Origin: UBA11574 sp963752565
GTDB taxonomy: Bacteria; Desulfobacterota; Desulfobacteria; Desulfobacterales; UBA11574
Reading direction: 5' to 3'
DNA: 64,000 bases
NCBI GenBank assembly: GCA_963752565.1
Contig: CAVVZC010000016.1
Location: 11,501-75,500, forward strand
Shown here: piece by piece, positions 1 through 7,874 of the stretch
How positions within the stretch are numbered: position 1 is the first letter of the stretch
How the letters are laid out: every line of letters starts with the position of its first letter
The notes under the pieces: generated by a model
Databases searched by the model: none
The model's input: the letters and a program-made list of their open reading frames with translations, nothing else
What the model was told of the DNA's origin: nothing
Program-made: the position numbers and the translations under genes

Positions 1-1065
1 CATGGCGCCCTGGATGAACGGATATCGGGTTCCCAGAGACCTGGCAGCGGAGTTCTCCACGAAACCATCCAGTTTACTCGGGGCCTCCCAGCAGAGTCTT
101 ACAACTTCTTTGAAAAAAGCTTCTATGGCCCGGCGGGTAGAGCGACCGAACCGCTCAGCGAAGGCTTTCGCAAAGGCCGCCTCAGGTCCCAGAAAAACAA
201 GATCCCGACGGCCCAGGTCACTCTCCAGCGCCGGTATAACGGTCTCTGTAACCTTTTGTACAAAGTTGCGGCGATCATGATCTGAAACCTCGCAACTGAA
301 TAGAGCGTCGACGTATTTTTTCAGCTCTTTGACCGCCAGCGAGTTGCCTTTGTCAAAGAATCGGCAGGGGACGCCGAGGTTATGGCCCACCACCTCGGTG
401 TGCTCGGGACGCAGTCCGGAAAGGCGCTGTCCCTGATTCCGGTTGACGGATACCAGATCTGTCTGCCAGTGGAGGCTCTCGAACACGACACCCCTTGCAC
501 CACTGCACAGAAAGGCCGCAGCAGCCTCAGGCGTGGCCACACCCCCCCAGATGATCAATTCGGGCTTTTCGGCCCGAAGGCTCGTCATTTTCCTCAGGGT
601 GGCAAAAAGAATTCCTGATGTTTCTCGACTTACAAATCCCGCGGCTTCGGCACCCTTGATGGCAATAACCGGGGGAGGGCGATCCGACTGAAGGCAGAGG
701 GTGAAAAAATCCAGATCCCCGCTGATCGGGATACACACGAACCGGGTCGACAACTCACGCAGTCGCTCCAGAAATGCTTCGGGAGTAATGGTTGTTAAGG
801 CCGGATTGTATTCCACCCAAAGGGTGTTCACGTCGGTCTCTTGGAGAAAGCCTTCAAGTACCGGCGCCATAAAATATTCCGCGGAGATCCTTATCTCTTT
901 TGCCCCCGCAGCCTTGAGGGCCTTTGTGGTATCCACGGGGTGGTCCGCACTGACGTCGAAGATGGCGCCGGTAGACGTACGCCGGGCCGCGTCGACCACA
1001 GAATGAGTAATCTCATTGGATCGCCACACAAAAGAAAGTATTGTGTTTGATTCTCCTATAGTCAT
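1..1065 (-). CDS. N-terminal part of a giant PKS/PUFA-synthase-like protein with nitronate monooxygenase (PfaD-like) domains; runs off the left edge
   Basis: The minus strand is open for 355 codons from ATG at 1065 to the window edge. Residues about 1-230 look like a degenerate FMN TIM barrel; the later part has an IAIKGAEAAG stretch and then IIWGGVATPEAAAAF followed by SGARGVVFES, matching the FMN-phosphate half of nitronate monooxygenases. The last visible residues, GTRYPFIQGAM, match the start of a second nitronate monooxygenase domain. In this family, tandem PfaD-type enoyl-reductase domains usually precede ketosynthase and acyltransferase domains in lipid or polyketide synthases; that continuation is inferred. 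An AGAGG lies about 11 nt before the ATG. The coding sequence is visibly more GC-rich than most of the window. Confidence 0.7.
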   Translation of the reverse strand, partial: MTIGESNTILSFVWRSNEITHSVVDAARRTSTGAIFDVSADHPVDTTKALKAAGAKEIRISAEYFMAPVLEGFLQETDVNTLWVEYNPALTTITPEAFLERLRELSTRFVCIPISGDLDFFTLCLQSDRPPPVIAIKGAEAAGFVSRETSGILFATLRKMTSLRAEKPELIIWGGVATPEAAAAFLCSGARGVVFESLHWQTDLVSVNRNQGQRLSGLRPEHTEVVGHNLGVPCRFFDKGNSLAVKELKKYVDALFSCEVSDHDRRNFVQKVTETVIPALESDLGRRDLVFLGPEAAFAKAFAERFGRSTRRAIEAFFKEVVRLCWEAPSKLDGFVENSAARSLGTRYPFIQGAM

Positions 1066-1111
1066 CGTCTATGTATTACCTCTAACTGTATTTTCAAATA
1101 ATAACAAATGG

Positions 1112-1795
1112 TTAAATGGGTTGCTGCCAGCCCGAATTCAGGTCAGCCTCTACGTACCCCTCTGAAAGACTATTCTCTATCTCCCTCCGGAATTCTTCAG
1201 ATCTATCCTGATCTAAGTCTCGAGGAACGACAAATGGTTGTCCCCATTCGATGGTCACTTCGCTGAAAGGTTTGGGGATCAGAAATCGGTCCCAGCTTCC
1301 TAAAATCCACGCCTTTTTAGCGGATACGATGATCGGCAGAATGACACCGCCGGACAATTGAGCCATACTGATGAGTCCGGGCTTGACAACTCCCTTGGGT
1401 CCTTTGGGCCCGTCCACGATATGAATAACGACCGGGTTTTTCTTAAGTGCCTCCGTAACGGCCACCAGGGCTGTCGTTCCACCTTTCGAACTGGATCCTC
1501 TCACCGGTATGAATCCCAGCCGGTCTGCAAGCCTTGCGGCCCACTCTCCGTCTTTGCTCTGGCTGATCATGACAATGGGTTTGAAATATCTGAATTTCTT
1601 GAAATAGGCCAAAGCGGGTAAAAAACGTTGATGCCATATGGCAACGATCATTCGTTCATAATCTGCAAGGCACCCGAGGGCTATTTCCTCGCCGATGACC
1701 CGGACCCTCAGCATAGAGAGGTAGAAGCGCAGAATATAGTAGCCAAGAGGTATCAAAAAATATATTAGCAGGTATCGATATGATCGAATAGCCAA
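1112..1795 (-). CDS. lysophospholipid acyltransferase family protein (DUF374)
   Basis: A protein of 227 aa, typical for DUF374/LPLAT-like acyltransferases that act at the inner membrane on lipid A or phospholipid precursors. Residues about 1-30 form an N-terminal hydrophobic anchor. The acyltransferase signature is seen as IWHQRFLPAL (the His of the H-x4-D-like motif region), then VRGSSSKGG and VDGPKGP, the substrate-binding block of this family. The start is TTG at 1795, chosen because AAGGAG sits 8 nt upstream. It lies 46 bp before the giant synthase gene on the same strand, so a shared lipid-related transcript is possible. Exact acyl acceptor cannot be told from sequence. Confidence 0.85.
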   Translation of the reverse strand: MAIRSYRYLLIYFLIPLGYYILRFYLSMLRVRVIGEEIALGCLADYERMIVAIWHQRFLPALAYFKKFRYFKPIVMISQSKDGEWAARLADRLGFIPVRGSSSKGGTTALVAVTEALKKNPVVIHIVDGPKGPKGVVKPGLISMAQLSGGVILPIIVSAKKAWILGSWDRFLIPKPFSEVTIEWGQPFVVPRDLDQDRSEEFRREIENSLSEGYVEADLNSGWQQPI

Positions 1796-2036
1796 TGGAT
1801 TAACTCCTTGTCGTCTGGGAAGTCGATGAAAGATGAAGGATAAGAGTTCCCTTTTTAAAGCAAAAAACTGAGGTTGTCAATGTTGTGTGACGGCTGGGGA
1901 TGAGTAACAACATATTGTGCTGCTTCTGATGCGGCAACAAGTCCAACCGGCCTCAGACAATCGAAAATCGAATAACAAATGAATATTGTATTGTCAAGCC
2001 GGCATTTAGCTCAAAATCGGCCGAAAATAGAGGATT

Positions 2037-2354
2037 TTGGATATAGGAGGCCTGTATTCTCGCTTAAGATTTTTCTTTAAAAATAGACCTCGACAGGGAA
2101 TGACGGTCACATTGAAGGTAAAATATAATGATTTCAAAAGCATTACCAGAAGCATGAGCGTTGGAACACCGATTACGAATGACGATATTGTGATGAAATA
2201 TATAAGGCCCATGATTGACAATACCGAAGCCGGCAGTAAAAAAATTCGACTGTTGGGGATTTCTATCTCGAAATTTGTTAATAATTCATGTAAGATGAAA
2301 GAATATAAACAGCTTCTTCTACCGTTTGATGACTGGGAAGGCTCATATGAATAA
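2037..2354 (+). pseudogene. dinB: C-terminal remnant of DNA polymerase IV (DinB)
   Basis: The 105 residues match only the little-finger domain of Y-family polymerase IV: TVTLKVKYNDFKSITRS, then the TPIT strand, KKIRLLGISIS and the closing QLLLPFDD, a C-terminal beta-clamp-binding-like motif. The catalytic palm and fingers (about 240 residues) are absent, and an in-frame TAG at 2028-2030 closes the frame upstream. The only start available is TTG. It overlaps the start of the next gene by a few bases. I read it as a 5'-truncated fossil; an expressed orphan clamp-binding fragment is possible but unlikely. Confidence 0.7.
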
Positions 2355-3138
2355 GGTCTTTATTGAAGATTTACGTTTTTTTACAGAAGAATATGTCTCA
2401 GCCGAACAATTTAGACTTGCATCTGGAGGCTGGTGGCAAATCCCGCTTTTGTCCAGTGCGCCCATTGATCATCGGTTCGATATTTTGCCCAAAGTTGCAA
2501 TCGATGACCACCTGCATCCTCATGATCTTTTAGGATCAGCCAGGACAGTTGTCACATTCTTTATCCCCTTTAAGCCGGAACTGATAAAAGAAAACAAGAA
2601 AGGGAGCCGGCCCTCTAGAAACTGGGGTGTGGCCTATGTGGAGACCAACGACCTTATCGATGGTCTAAGCCGGTCGCTGGAGAGTTTTTTAAACGAAAAA
2701 GGGTTTAAGTCTGCACTAACACCGGCCACGCATAACTTTAATGAAGAGACATTAATGGCCCGATGGTCTCATAAGCATTTGGGCTATCTATCAAATTTAG
2801 GCCGTTTCGGAACCCACAATATGCTCATTACGCCTGTGGGATGTACGGGTCGGCTCGGGAGTCTGGTAACAGAGGCCGATTTAGGAGATAATGCGGTTAT
2901 AGATACGGATGAGGCGTGCCTATTAAGGGTTGGCAAGAGATGCGGAAAATGCATTGACGCCTGTCCTGTTGATGCATTGGAAGCGGAAAGCTTCAAGCGA
3001 CGTCGGTGCTGGAACCGTCTCAATGAGAATCGTGATCTTTTGGATTATTTCTCTGATTTGCCGAAAACGACCCATGTTTGCGGCAAGTGTGCCGCATTGA
3101 TGCCTTGCAGTTTTATGAACCCGGTGGCTAAGATTTAA
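2347..3138 (+). CDS. epoxyqueuosine reductase (QueG)-like 4Fe-4S protein
   Basis: A protein of 263 aa with the QueG-like fold signatures: an N-terminal substrate domain with AWxYETND-like GVAYVETNDL, then RCGKCIDACPVDAL, a classical CxxCxxCxxxCP-type cluster site, and a second Cys group VCGKCAALMPC near the C-terminus. QueG itself performs the last step of queuosine synthesis with cobalamin; this protein is shorter than QueG (about 350-380 aa), so it may be one of the many QueG-like paralogs. ATG at 2347 was preferred to 2326 because GGAAGG precedes it. It overlaps the DinB remnant's last codons. Confidence 0.75.
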   Translation: MNKVFIEDLRFFTEEYVSAEQFRLASGGWWQIPLLSSAPIDHRFDILPKVAIDDHLHPHDLLGSARTVVTFFIPFKPELIKENKKGSRPSRNWGVAYVETNDLIDGLSRSLESFLNEKGFKSALTPATHNFNEETLMARWSHKHLGYLSNLGRFGTHNMLITPVGCTGRLGSLVTEADLGDNAVIDTDEACLLRVGKRCGKCIDACPVDALEAESFKRRRCWNRLNENRDLLDYFSDLPKTTHVCGKCAALMPCSFMNPVAKI

Positions 3139-3182
3139 ATATAGAACAACAAAAGGAAAGAGAAAATAGGAAAGAGGAGATA

Positions 3183-3241
3183 GGAATTAGGAAATAGGGA
3201 ACAGTTAACACCCTATTTTCTCTTTTCTCTTTGCTAATTCC
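3183..3241. repeat. imperfect inverted repeat in the 314-bp gap 3139-3452
   Basis: AAATAGGG at 3192-3199 pairs with CCCTATTT at 3211-3218, and GGAATTAG at 3183-3190 pairs with CTAATTCC at 3234-3241, giving a long interrupted hairpin. The left arm sits in an A/G-rich stretch with GGAAAGAG-like and GGAGATAGG-like units from 3150. It lies just downstream of the QueG-like gene and may act as a transcript end, but has no T-run. The rest of the gap to 3452 shows nothing beyond a possible promoter region for the next gene. Confidence 0.4.
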
Positions 3242-3452
3242 TGAAAATAGGCCTTAGGAAATCGTTCAATACGGCGTTTACTCTAACGTGCATAAACAAG
3301 ACGACGATTTAAACGCTGTTTCTCGATTTCACCATGACTGATAATTAAGATGTCCATCGATATCGACTCGACTTTTTGTAATTATTGTTATATATTCGTT
3401 CTCATCGTGTCGTTTATACAACGTTTGGGTTTATTTCAGCGAGGTAATTCCA

Positions 3453-3968
3453 ATGAAAAAAACAGTGATAATTTTGATTTCATTATTTATAGTCTTTCCG
3501 CTATATGGGTTTAATTCCCTGGTAAGGCATGAAGATATCCCCAAAATGAGAGAAATGGGTATCAGCCAAGAGGTTATTCAATACTTCATCTCTAATCAAA
3601 CCAGTTCGGTGAGTTCAGAGGATGTGATTAAGATGAAGCAATCCGGCTTGACCAATAATGACATCATGTCCGCGATTAAGTCGGATCTATACCGGCCGGA
3701 GCAGAAATCCACGGCAATGAAGGAAGCTGAGTTGATCGCCAAACTTAAAGAATCGGGCATGAGCGACGAGGCTGTTCTTCAATTTATACAGACAGTGAAA
3801 TCGACACAGCGGATGGATTCAGATGGAAACGTAACTAAACAGTATACAAATGAATCTCAAAGAACGCCATATCCAACGACAGGTGCTACCTTTCCGAAAC
3901 CTGACAACTATGGATATGATCCATTAAACGGGAGATTCTTACTTCTCGTTAATCCTCAAAACCAATAG
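3453..3968 (+). CDS. secreted hypothetical protein with two SHOCT-like helical repeats
   Basis: A protein of 171 aa. Residues 1-20 are a Sec signal peptide (Lys-rich start, then IILISLFIVFPLYG). The mature part holds similar short helical units: EDIPKMREMGISQEVIQYFI, then EDVIKMKQSGLTNNDIMSAI, then LIAKLKESGMSDEAVLQFI. These recall SHOCT-type oligomerisation helices, an inference from pattern only. The last 50 residues are polar and Pro/Gly/Asn-rich. GAGG lies 9 nt before ATG 3453. The gene stands alone, so no function is proposed beyond an envelope location. Confidence 0.7.
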   Translation: MKKTVIILISLFIVFPLYGFNSLVRHEDIPKMREMGISQEVIQYFISNQTSSVSSEDVIKMKQSGLTNNDIMSAIKSDLYRPEQKSTAMKEAELIAKLKESGMSDEAVLQFIQTVKSTQRMDSDGNVTKQYTNESQRTPYPTTGATFPKPDNYGYDPLNGRFLLLVNPQNQ

Positions 3969-4131
3969 TACCCACATCCCATTAGACTAAGCGATTCAAA
4001 ACGTACACGACATTCATGCAACGGCTAAGGTGGCCCACCCATCGACAGGGGATATGTCGGGTATCTAATTTACTTAAAACGCATTCAAGTTTTGCACTTG
4101 AAACCTTGCTTGGAAATACAATATCAGAACT

Positions 4132-4164
4132 AAAAAAAACTCTCCTTGATTATAAGTTGGAGAG
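4132..4164 (-). terminator. Rho-independent terminator of the cold-shock gene
   Basis: Read on the minus strand: CTCTCC at 4164-4159, a 13-nt loop, GGAGAG at 4145-4140, then a run of eight T (4139-4132). It lies 25 bp after the cold-shock stop codon. Confidence 0.85.
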
Positions 4165-4189
4165 CCCTTTCTTTAGTTAAACCAGCAAA

Positions 4190-4390
4190 CTAAGTTACGG
4201 TGACATTGACCGCAGCAGGGCCTTTAGCCCCATCTTCTATGTCAAATGTAACTCGGTCGCCTTCATTAAGGGATTTGAAACCTGCCCCATTGATTCCTGA
4301 GTGATGGACAAATACGTCCGGACCATCTTCTTGTTCAATGAAACCAAAGCCTTTTTTGTCGCTAAACCATTTTACGATTCCATTCGCCAT
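4190..4390 (-). CDS. CspA-family cold shock protein
   Basis: A protein of 66 aa, the normal length for a single cold-shock domain. RNP1 is seen as KGFGFIEQ (residues 13-20) and RNP2 as DVFVHHS (25-31), with the ending GPAAVNVTVT. These proteins bind single-stranded RNA and DNA and act as RNA chaperones in the cytoplasm. An upstream extension of 37 codons is open, but ATG 4390 is preferred because AAAGGAGGG precedes it by 6-8 nt and the family begins MANGIVKWF. It is monocistronic, with its own terminator. A long untranslated leader with RNA-thermosensor behaviour is typical of the family; not proven here. Confidence 0.93.
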   Translation of the reverse strand: MANGIVKWFSDKKGFGFIEQEDGPDVFVHHSGINGAGFKSLNEGDRVTFDIEDGAKGPAAVNVTVT

Positions 4391-5112
4391 TCGGCACCCT
4401 CCTTTCGCAGAATTCTTACGGTTCCAAACCTCAGGCTGCCATTTTTGACAAATGGATGTTTCCTTCAGCACGAAACCCGACCACCGATAAAGACAAGCCA
4501 TTTTTGAATAATAATACCCAGTTTGTAAGTAAAGTCAAGTTAAAGATGGCGTTAATTTTATGCGAATCATACTCGCTTTATATGCCTTTAAACCAATCTG
4601 AAAAATGGAAAAATTTCTATCGTTTACCAGGTAATAATATGTTAAATGAAATATCATTCAAAAGCAAAACCCTGGCTGTAAGGGTTCGAAAAGTATTGGA
4701 CACAGGTTCATGAAAAAAGCAGGGTGATTATATCAGAAAATTTATTTAAGTTCGTTAATATATCTGCCGATAAACAGGATAAAGTTCCAGTGGTAATTTT
4801 GTGCCTCTGTGTGAACTTTTCTAAAGACCCCCGGGAAGGGATCCCCCGGGGGCATCTCCTCCTTCAAAACCCATGTTATATTGATTCCGTATATTATCCG
4901 ATAAATTTAAAAACCTACTGTAAAAAAATAGGATGTTGATTAACATCATTTTGCTTGAAATCTCACAAAATTTAGGTTATCAAAAATTTATACATTCTAC
5001 GCTCAGTAGCACTGGCATTATACTTGAAACATTTTAATTCGCACCAAATGTGCTAATCCACAACTTTAATAAAAACCGATAACAATATAAATTAATATCA
5101 AAAATACATTTT
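4391..5112. other. 720-bp gap between the cold-shock gene and tRNA-Leu; one strong GC hairpin
   Basis: The left end should hold the promoter and leader of the cold-shock gene. At 4828-4852, CCCCCGGG pairs with CCCGGGGG around a 9-nt loop; there is no T-run on the plus side, and TCTTT follows on the minus side, so it could be a weak minus-strand terminator. Short open frames here have no family features and unlikely composition. The rest is AT-rich and I see no gene. Confidence 0.5.
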
Positions 5113-5201
5113 GCCTGGGTGGCGGAACTGGTAGACGCAAGGGACTTAAAATCCCTCGGTCCTTAGTGGCTGTACGAGTTCAATTCTCGTCCCGGGCACC
5201 A
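5113..5201 (+). tRNA. tRNA-Leu (TAA anticodon), CCA encoded
   Basis: The acceptor stem GCCTGGG pairs with CCCGGGC, with discriminator A at 5198 and an encoded CCA at 5199-5201. The anticodon stem AGGGA/TCCCT holds loop CTTAAAA, giving anticodon TAA, which reads UUA and UUG. The long variable arm (TCGGTCCTTAGTGGCTGTACGA region) is as expected for a class II leucine tRNA. The T arm ends with GTTCAATTC. Confidence 0.96.
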
Positions 5202-5209
5202 ATAAATAC

Positions 5210-5245
5210 AAGGGGTTACGGATTAAACAGCCGACAACCCCTTTT
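5210..5245 (+). terminator. terminator after tRNA-Leu
   Basis: AAGGGGTT (5210-5217) pairs with AACCCCTT (5236-5243) around an 18-nt loop and is followed by TT-A-TG-TTTTT. It starts 8 bp after the tRNA CCA. Downstream at about 5270-5290 TGCCCCAC occurs twice in tandem, separated by TTC, which I cannot assign. Confidence 0.65.
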
Positions 5246-5438
5246 ATGTTTTTAAGAAAAATGATAAATTGCCCCACTTCTGCCCCACCCGTGTTAATAA
5301 TATAGACTTCGTTTGTTAGATTATAGGGTAGGGGGGCTGCCGGGTACACCCCACACCAATCACAGATCAACCTGCATCTTATATTTTTATGTATATTATA
5401 TTAACCACATCACAAAACCTTATATCAGAGAAAGTGTC

Positions 5439-6137
5439 ATGCTTAAAAAAATCATATCAGGTGGTCATATCATTACCCTTCTATCAATTTTCTTTGTAAT
5501 CGGTTTTTCGGGCAACTCTTATCCATGGCATGATGAAACCCATATCGCCATAGCAAAAGCAACAGGATATAAGAAATGGTACAATGCCACCGGTGCAGAT
5601 ATGGCCAAATTGAAAGCCGGAAGAAAAGAAAGATTAAATCATTATGTAATTAATTCCAGAGAAACAACCGTTACGCCGGAAACTGTGTTACAACAGGCAG
5701 AAAAATATAACAATCCAACGGATATTATGGGTCATCTCTACGGTGCAATTATAGCTTCAATTCGGGATTATTTAATAGAAAAGCAAGAAGGTAAATATGG
5801 CGAATACCATCTTGCTTTCTGTGCCCATTATGTTGGTGATCTTTCTCAACCTCTTCACAGCACGTTATACAACTCATACAACCGCAAATATCATAAAACC
5901 ACAGATGGCATTATCAATGATGAGGTTCTGGACAATACGAATAAGATAAAAATCTATCCTATAAAAATAGAATCTGAAAAAGATCTGGCAAATGAGATTG
6001 CAAGAATTGCTAATCTTTCACTCAAAAAAGGATATCAAATTCAAGATGAGAAGAGGTTATTAACCAAAGATGAAGCATATGAACACATCAGCCACAGTGC
6101 TTCTTTGTTCAGAGCTATTTTGGGGTATGTTGAGTAA
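5439..6137 (+). CDS. secreted zinc-dependent phospholipase C / S1-P1 nuclease-like protein
   Basis: A protein of 232 aa with a Sec signal peptide ending near FSGNSYP, after which the mature chain begins WHDETH. An N-terminal Trp followed by His and Asp ligands is the hallmark of the PLC/S1-P1 fold, in which the mature N-terminal Trp binds zinc. A second zinc-ligand block is HLYGAIIASIRDY, and a third is AFCAHYVGDLSQPLH, the HxxxD...PxH signature. A role in hydrolysing phospholipids or nucleic acid in the periplasm or outside the cell is family knowledge. ATG 5439 is chosen because the signal peptide starts there; the longer frame upstream crosses non-coding sequence next to the tRNA. Confidence 0.8.
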   Translation: MLKKIISGGHIITLLSIFFVIGFSGNSYPWHDETHIAIAKATGYKKWYNATGADMAKLKAGRKERLNHYVINSRETTVTPETVLQQAEKYNNPTDIMGHLYGAIIASIRDYLIEKQEGKYGEYHLAFCAHYVGDLSQPLHSTLYNSYNRKYHKTTDGIINDEVLDNTNKIKIYPIKIESEKDLANEIARIANLSLKKGYQIQDEKRLLTKDEAYEHISHSASLFRAILGYVE

Positions 6138-6143
6138 ATTGAT

Positions 6144-6794
6144 ATGAAAAACTTTGCAGCTACAACATCGCAATCAAAAATAATTTTATATAAGCGGGCT
6201 TTAATACTTGCTCAAATCACTATCTTTTATAATCTGATCGAAGGGTTGTTTTCCGTTTTTTTCGGTTTGGAAGATGATACAATTTCTCTTGCTGGTTTTG
6301 GTTTAGATTCATTCGTTGAAGTCATATCTGGAATTGGCATATTGCTTATGGTCAAACGTTTGATGCGTAATCCTGATGCCGATCCGGGCCCGTATGAACA
6401 GAAGGCACTTCGCATAACAGGATTTGCTTTTTATCTGTTAACTTTTGGGCTGATTTTCACCGCAGCCTTCAATATATACCGTGGTCACAAACCTGAAACC
6501 ACTTTCTGGGGTATTGTCGTTGCTGTTGTATCCATTTTTACAATGTGGGCTTTAATTCACTTTAAAACCAAAGTTGGAAGGGAGCTTAACTCAGAAGCGA
6601 TATTAGAAGATGCAAATTGTACGAAAGCTTGTCTCTATCTGTCTTTTGTTCTTCTTTTAGCCAGCGTAGGCTTTGAGTTGACAGGGTTTGGAGGGATAGA
6701 TTCTGTAGGAGCTATTCTGATTGCGGTTTTTGCCTTTAGAGAAGGGCGGGAATCTTTTGAAAAAGCTCATGGTATAGCATGTCGTTGTGATTAG
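6144..6794 (+). CDS. cation diffusion facilitator-like membrane transporter
   Basis: A protein of 216 aa with about six hydrophobic segments. The block YNLIEG...LAGFGLDSFVEVISG corresponds to transmembrane helix 2 of cation efflux (CDF) proteins, where Asp and His residues bind metal. A second acidic pair lies in EAILEDANC, at the place of the helix 5 HxxxD site (here E...D). The C-terminal cytoplasmic dimerisation domain of classical CDF proteins is missing, so this belongs to the short, membrane-only subfamily. It starts 6 bp after the phospholipase-like gene and leads directly to the DUF2889 gene, so the three are probably co-transcribed. The transported metal cannot be told. Confidence 0.75.
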   Translation: MKNFAATTSQSKIILYKRALILAQITIFYNLIEGLFSVFFGLEDDTISLAGFGLDSFVEVISGIGILLMVKRLMRNPDADPGPYEQKALRITGFAFYLLTFGLIFTAAFNIYRGHKPETTFWGIVVAVVSIFTMWALIHFKTKVGRELNSEAILEDANCTKACLYLSFVLLLASVGFELTGFGGIDSVGAILIAVFAFREGRESFEKAHGIACRCD

Positions 6795-6828
6795 ACAATC
6801 TCATATCAATAAATGGGTTGGAGGAATG

Positions 6829-7374
6829 ATGAATTTAGTTGACCGGTGCAGAAATAGAAAAATTCATACAAGGAAAATAGAGATTTCAACTTATGAATAC
6901 GATGAAGAAAACATTGTCATAGAAGGTATACTGAAAGATGATCTTCTGATACCCATCTATGTTTCAGGAAAAGAAAAACAACCTCACTCACCACATCACA
7001 TGATAATGCAATTACTCATAGAGTGTTCATCATTTATCATTAAGGACATAAATGTGGAAATGCCCACCATACCTTATGATTGGTGCAAGGAAACTTCAGA
7101 CAGTCTTGATCCTATAAAAGGTTTGAAAATAGAACCGGGGTTTACATCTAAAGTGAAAAAGATCTTGCGTGAAAGTAAAAGATGTTTACATCTGACGACC
7201 CTCCTGTTTGCGATAGTGCCAACTGCAATGCAGGGTTACTGGACTTATAATGCCAGAAAGCCAAGTTCTGGTGATGTGCCATCTGAAATGATTGATCACT
7301 ATCTTATTGATACTTGTTGGGTCTGGAGAAAGGGTGGCCCACGTATAAAAATGCTAAGTAGCTCTAAAGTTTAG
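6829..7374 (+). CDS. DUF2889 domain protein
   Basis: The conserved layout of DUF2889 is visible: RKIHTRKIEISTYEYD at the start, ILKDDLLIPIYV with HSPHHMIMQLLIE in the middle, IKDINVEMPTIPYDWC, then KGLKIEPGFTSKVKKIL and RCLHLTTLLFAI (family form CTHL.ELL). The function of the family is not established. GGAGG at 6820-6824 best fits ATG at 6829, with 6826 also possible; an upstream GTG at 6787 would overlap the previous gene by 8 bp. The protein is about 181 aa. It is the third gene of the phospholipase/CDF/DUF2889 set. Confidence 0.75.
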   Translation: MNLVDRCRNRKIHTRKIEISTYEYDEENIVIEGILKDDLLIPIYVSGKEKQPHSPHHMIMQLLIECSSFIIKDINVEMPTIPYDWCKETSDSLDPIKGLKIEPGFTSKVKKILRESKRCLHLTTLLFAIVPTAMQGYWTYNARKPSSGDVPSEMIDHYLIDTCWVWRKGGPRIKMLSSSKV

Positions 7375-7516
7375 GTAGAAATGAGCAAAATATACAGCAA
7401 AGTTGGAGCTTGTAAATGTGGTGCCAAAATTTAATCAATTACCTTAATTTTAATGGCAAATAACGCTGGAAGCCAGCAACAGTCAAGCTGGTCTTAATTT
7501 CACGATTAGGAAGATA

Positions 7517-7822
7517 TTACTTCCCTTCGCTTTGACCAAAAGTTTCCGGAGTAATTTTTCTAACCGCTTCTGCAATGAGTCTAATGGCATGCGCCCTGTC
7601 TTCAGATGTTCGGATACTTCCGGTAATGGGAACCTGGCCACCATGTCTATCTTGATAAGCAAATAAACCTTTACCATCCGTTACTTGTAGAAGCGATGTG
7701 ATAAAAAAAGTTATGTGTAACGTCAGCCTTGAACCGCTTTGAAAGCCGCGCTCGGTTCGAATGTCGAAGTCGTGTTCGAAGAGCCTTGTTCGCATTCCGG
7801 ATTGCCGCACCACGAAGGACAC
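7517..7822 (-). pseudogene. unidentified C-terminal gene fragment
   Basis: An open frame of 101 codons on the minus strand. Its second half (LLQVTDGKGLFAYQDRHGG to TPETFGQSEGK) has the composition of a real soluble protein, while the first half (RTRLFEHDFDIRTERGFQSG) looks like read-through of non-coding GC-rich DNA. There is no Shine-Dalgarno sequence. The composition changes near 7720. I do not recognise the family. It may be the tail of a gene cut by the arrival of the GC-rich aminotransferase segment next door. Confidence 0.3.
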
Positions 7823-7874
7823 GGAGATTTCAGAGGACGAACCGCTATCGATTTAGGAAACAGACCTCAAAGCC

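Noticed and set aside
4456..4939. Plus-strand frames between the cold-shock gene and tRNA-Leu
   Set aside because: No ribosome-binding site, odd composition, and they cross a strong GC hairpin.
5146..5370. A minus-strand open frame across tRNA-Leu (ending RIELVQPLRTEGF)
   Set aside because: It is the translated complement of the tRNA and its terminator; such frames are a known false gene type.
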